A DNA stretch of 64,000 bases, taken from contig NZ_JAPNLM010000004.1 of NCBI RefSeq assembly GCF_026627255.1, forward strand, positions 323,589 to 387,588. Reading direction: 5' to 3'. Below the pieces are notes generated by a model. The model was not told the DNA's origin and did not search any database. It worked only from the letters and a program-made list of their open reading frames with translations. Of the stretch, positions 63,054 to 64,000 are shown in pieces (position 1 is the stretch's first letter; every line of letters begins with the position of its first letter). Source of the stretch: Streptomyces antarcticus. GTDB lineage: Bacteria > Actinomycetota > Actinomycetes > Streptomycetales > Streptomycetaceae. The translations under genes were made by a program, and so were the position numbers.

Positions 63054-63659
63054 TCAGGCAGCTCCGCCGGGGTTCGGCTCCGGGCGGGGGCGGGCGCGGA
63101 GGTGGGCCCGCTCGCCCTGCGTGCCGAACAGGCTGAGGAACTCGACCGGTTCGGCGTCGCAGGCGCCGAACCAGTGCGGCACCCGGGTGTCGAACTCGGC
63201 CGCCTCACCGGGTGCGAGCACGAGGTCCTTGTCCCCGAGCACGAGCCGCAGTCGCCCGTTGAGTACGTACAGCCACTCGTAGCCCTCGTGGGTCTTCGCG
63301 TCCGGCACCCGACGGCGGCTGCCGGCCGGGATCACCAGCTTGTACGCCTGGATGCCGCCGGCCCGGCGGGTCAGGGGCACCATCGTCATGCCGTGGCGGC
63401 TGACCGGACGCAGGTGGACGCGCGGATCACCGGTGGGCGGCGCGCCCACGAGTTCGTCGAGGGTGACGCCGTAGGCCCGGGCCAAGGGGAGCAGCAGTTC
63501 GAGATTGGGCCTGCGGGTACCGGACTCCAGCCGGGACAGGGTGCTCACCGAGATGCCCGTCGTCACCGACAGTTCGGCCAGCGTCGTCTCGCGCTGTCTG
63601 CGCAGGCCGCGCAGCCGGGGTCCGACCGCGTCGAGCGCGTGGTCGATGTCGTCGTCCAT
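63054..63659 (-). CDS. XRE-family regulator with C-terminal cupin domain
   Basis: Regulator of 201 aa. An N-terminal helix-turn-helix (LRGLRRQRETTLAELSVTTG, SVSTLSRLESGTRRPNLELL) is followed by a cupin domain (about 110-190: KTHEGYEWLYVLNGRLRLVL, LAPGEAAEFDTRVPHWFGA). This PuuR/SutR-like layout controls small-molecule metabolism genes. The start is the ATG at 63659. The neighbours give no clear target; a promoter for the partial gene at 63901 lies about 240 bp away in the opposite direction. The 290-bp gap downstream (62764-63053) shows no gene. Confidence 0.9.
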   Translation of the reverse strand: MDDDIDHALDAVGPRLRGLRRQRETTLAELSVTTGISVSTLSRLESGTRRPNLELLLPLARAYGVTLDELVGAPPTGDPRVHLRPVSRHGMTMVPLTRRAGGIQAYKLVIPAGSRRRVPDAKTHEGYEWLYVLNGRLRLVLGDKDLVLAPGEAAEFDTRVPHWFGACDAEPVEFLSLFGTQGERAHLRARPRPEPNPGGAA

Positions 63660-63900
63660 ACGAGCAGATTGCCATATCGGCAACGGGTCTTGCCGTGCCG
63701 GAGCAGGCGTCCAGGGGATCGCCCGGGGTGCACCGCCCTGCGGCCGCCCGGCGGCGAACTGGACAAGTCCTCACCGCTCAGACGACGATGCACCCTGATG
63801 AGTGCCGCGGGCAGTGCCGGGGGGCGGACCGCAAGACACACCTCTCTCCTCCGCGTGCGTGCCGTGCGTCCCCGCACTTCCACGGAGGGACACCCCGAGA

Positions 63901-64000
63901 TGAGCTACGGCAACCCGAACAACCCCTACGGCCAGCAGCCCCAGCCCCCACAGGGCCAGCCCGGCTACGGCTACCCGCCCCAGGCCCCGCAGGGCCAGCC
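63901..64000 (+). CDS. Pro/Gln/Tyr-rich protein, 5' part only
   Basis: The ATG at 63901, preceded by GGAGGGACA, opens a frame that runs off the window: SYGNPNNPYGQQPQPPQGQP, then GYGYPPQAPQGQ. Such Pro/Gln/Tyr/Gly-rich N-termini usually precede membrane domains (RDD, DUF4190 or similar) in Streptomyces, but the rest is not visible. Confidence 0.7.

Overview
The window looks like a piece of a Streptomyces (or very close actinomycete) chromosome. Codon third positions are almost all G or C, GTG/TTG starts with GGAGG-type ribosome sites are common, and the gene content fits: a chitinase with a DasR-type operator, several SpoIIE/PP2C phosphatases with PAS/GAF domains, a GlxA-type regulator, DUF2236, DUF4287 and DUF418 proteins, and an initiator tRNA. 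No phage, transposase, CRISPR array or biosynthetic gene cluster was seen. The contents are regulatory, transport and catabolic genes mixed with an unusual number of broken genes.

Left part (1-15.7 kb): a sortase; a frameshifted membrane gene; a polar amino acid ABC transporter operon (binding lipoprotein, permease, ATPase); a wrecked EamA transporter carrying a 9-copy heptanucleotide repeat; a GH18 chitinase with a readable promoter and a DasR-like site; a DUF2269 protein; a divergent DJ-1/PfpI gene and GlxA/AraC regulator; a SpoIIE phosphatase coupled to a MASE1 sensor protein; the remnant of an AraC regulator in front of a NIPSNAP gene; a prolyl oligopeptidase; and remnants of an aldo/keto reductase, a UBP zinc-finger gene and a transglutaminase-like gene.

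Middle (15.8-36.6 kb): a DUF418 protein, a multi-domain PAS-PAS-GAF-SpoIIE phosphatase, a GNAT, a three-gene ion-channel run (DUF2254, K+ channel, ClC), DUF2278, MepB, an old yellow enzyme divergent from a MarR regulator with paired inverted operators, and a five-gene choline/glycine-betaine locus: betaine aldehyde dehydrogenase, GMC choline dehydrogenase, ProV-like ATPase, a permease with two transmembrane domains in one chain, and a ProX-like binding lipoprotein. The locus ends at a strong bidirectional terminator.

Right part (36.6-64 kb): a secreted subtilisin-like protease, a FUSC membrane protein, small conserved proteins, a probable inactive caspase-like protein with a helical-repeat tail, tRNA-fMet(CAT), an epimerase/reductase, a nitrobindin-type protein, a deleted MFS transporter, a PAS-SpoIIE phosphatase, a pair of acidic hypothetical proteins next to a hemerythrin, DUF2236, a class II glutamine amidotransferase, a VOC protein, a three-subunit molybdenum hydroxylase of the PaoABC/YagTSR type, and a tightly overlapping operon of an MTQ2-like methyltransferase, a CDGSH Fe-S protein and a heme-oxygenase-like iron enzyme. 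Next come a frameshifted secreted/membrane gene, an XRE-cupin regulator, and the first 33 codons of a Pro/Gln-rich protein cut by the window edge.

Two themes run through the window. Stress and osmotic physiology recurs (three SpoIIE phosphatases, betaine synthesis and uptake, ion channels). Gene decay also recurs: about eleven truncated or frameshifted genes, several next to short tandem repeats. The best candidates for something undescribed are the methyltransferase-CDGSH-iron enzyme operon (59251-61314) and the caspase-like protein without catalytic residues (43050-44402).
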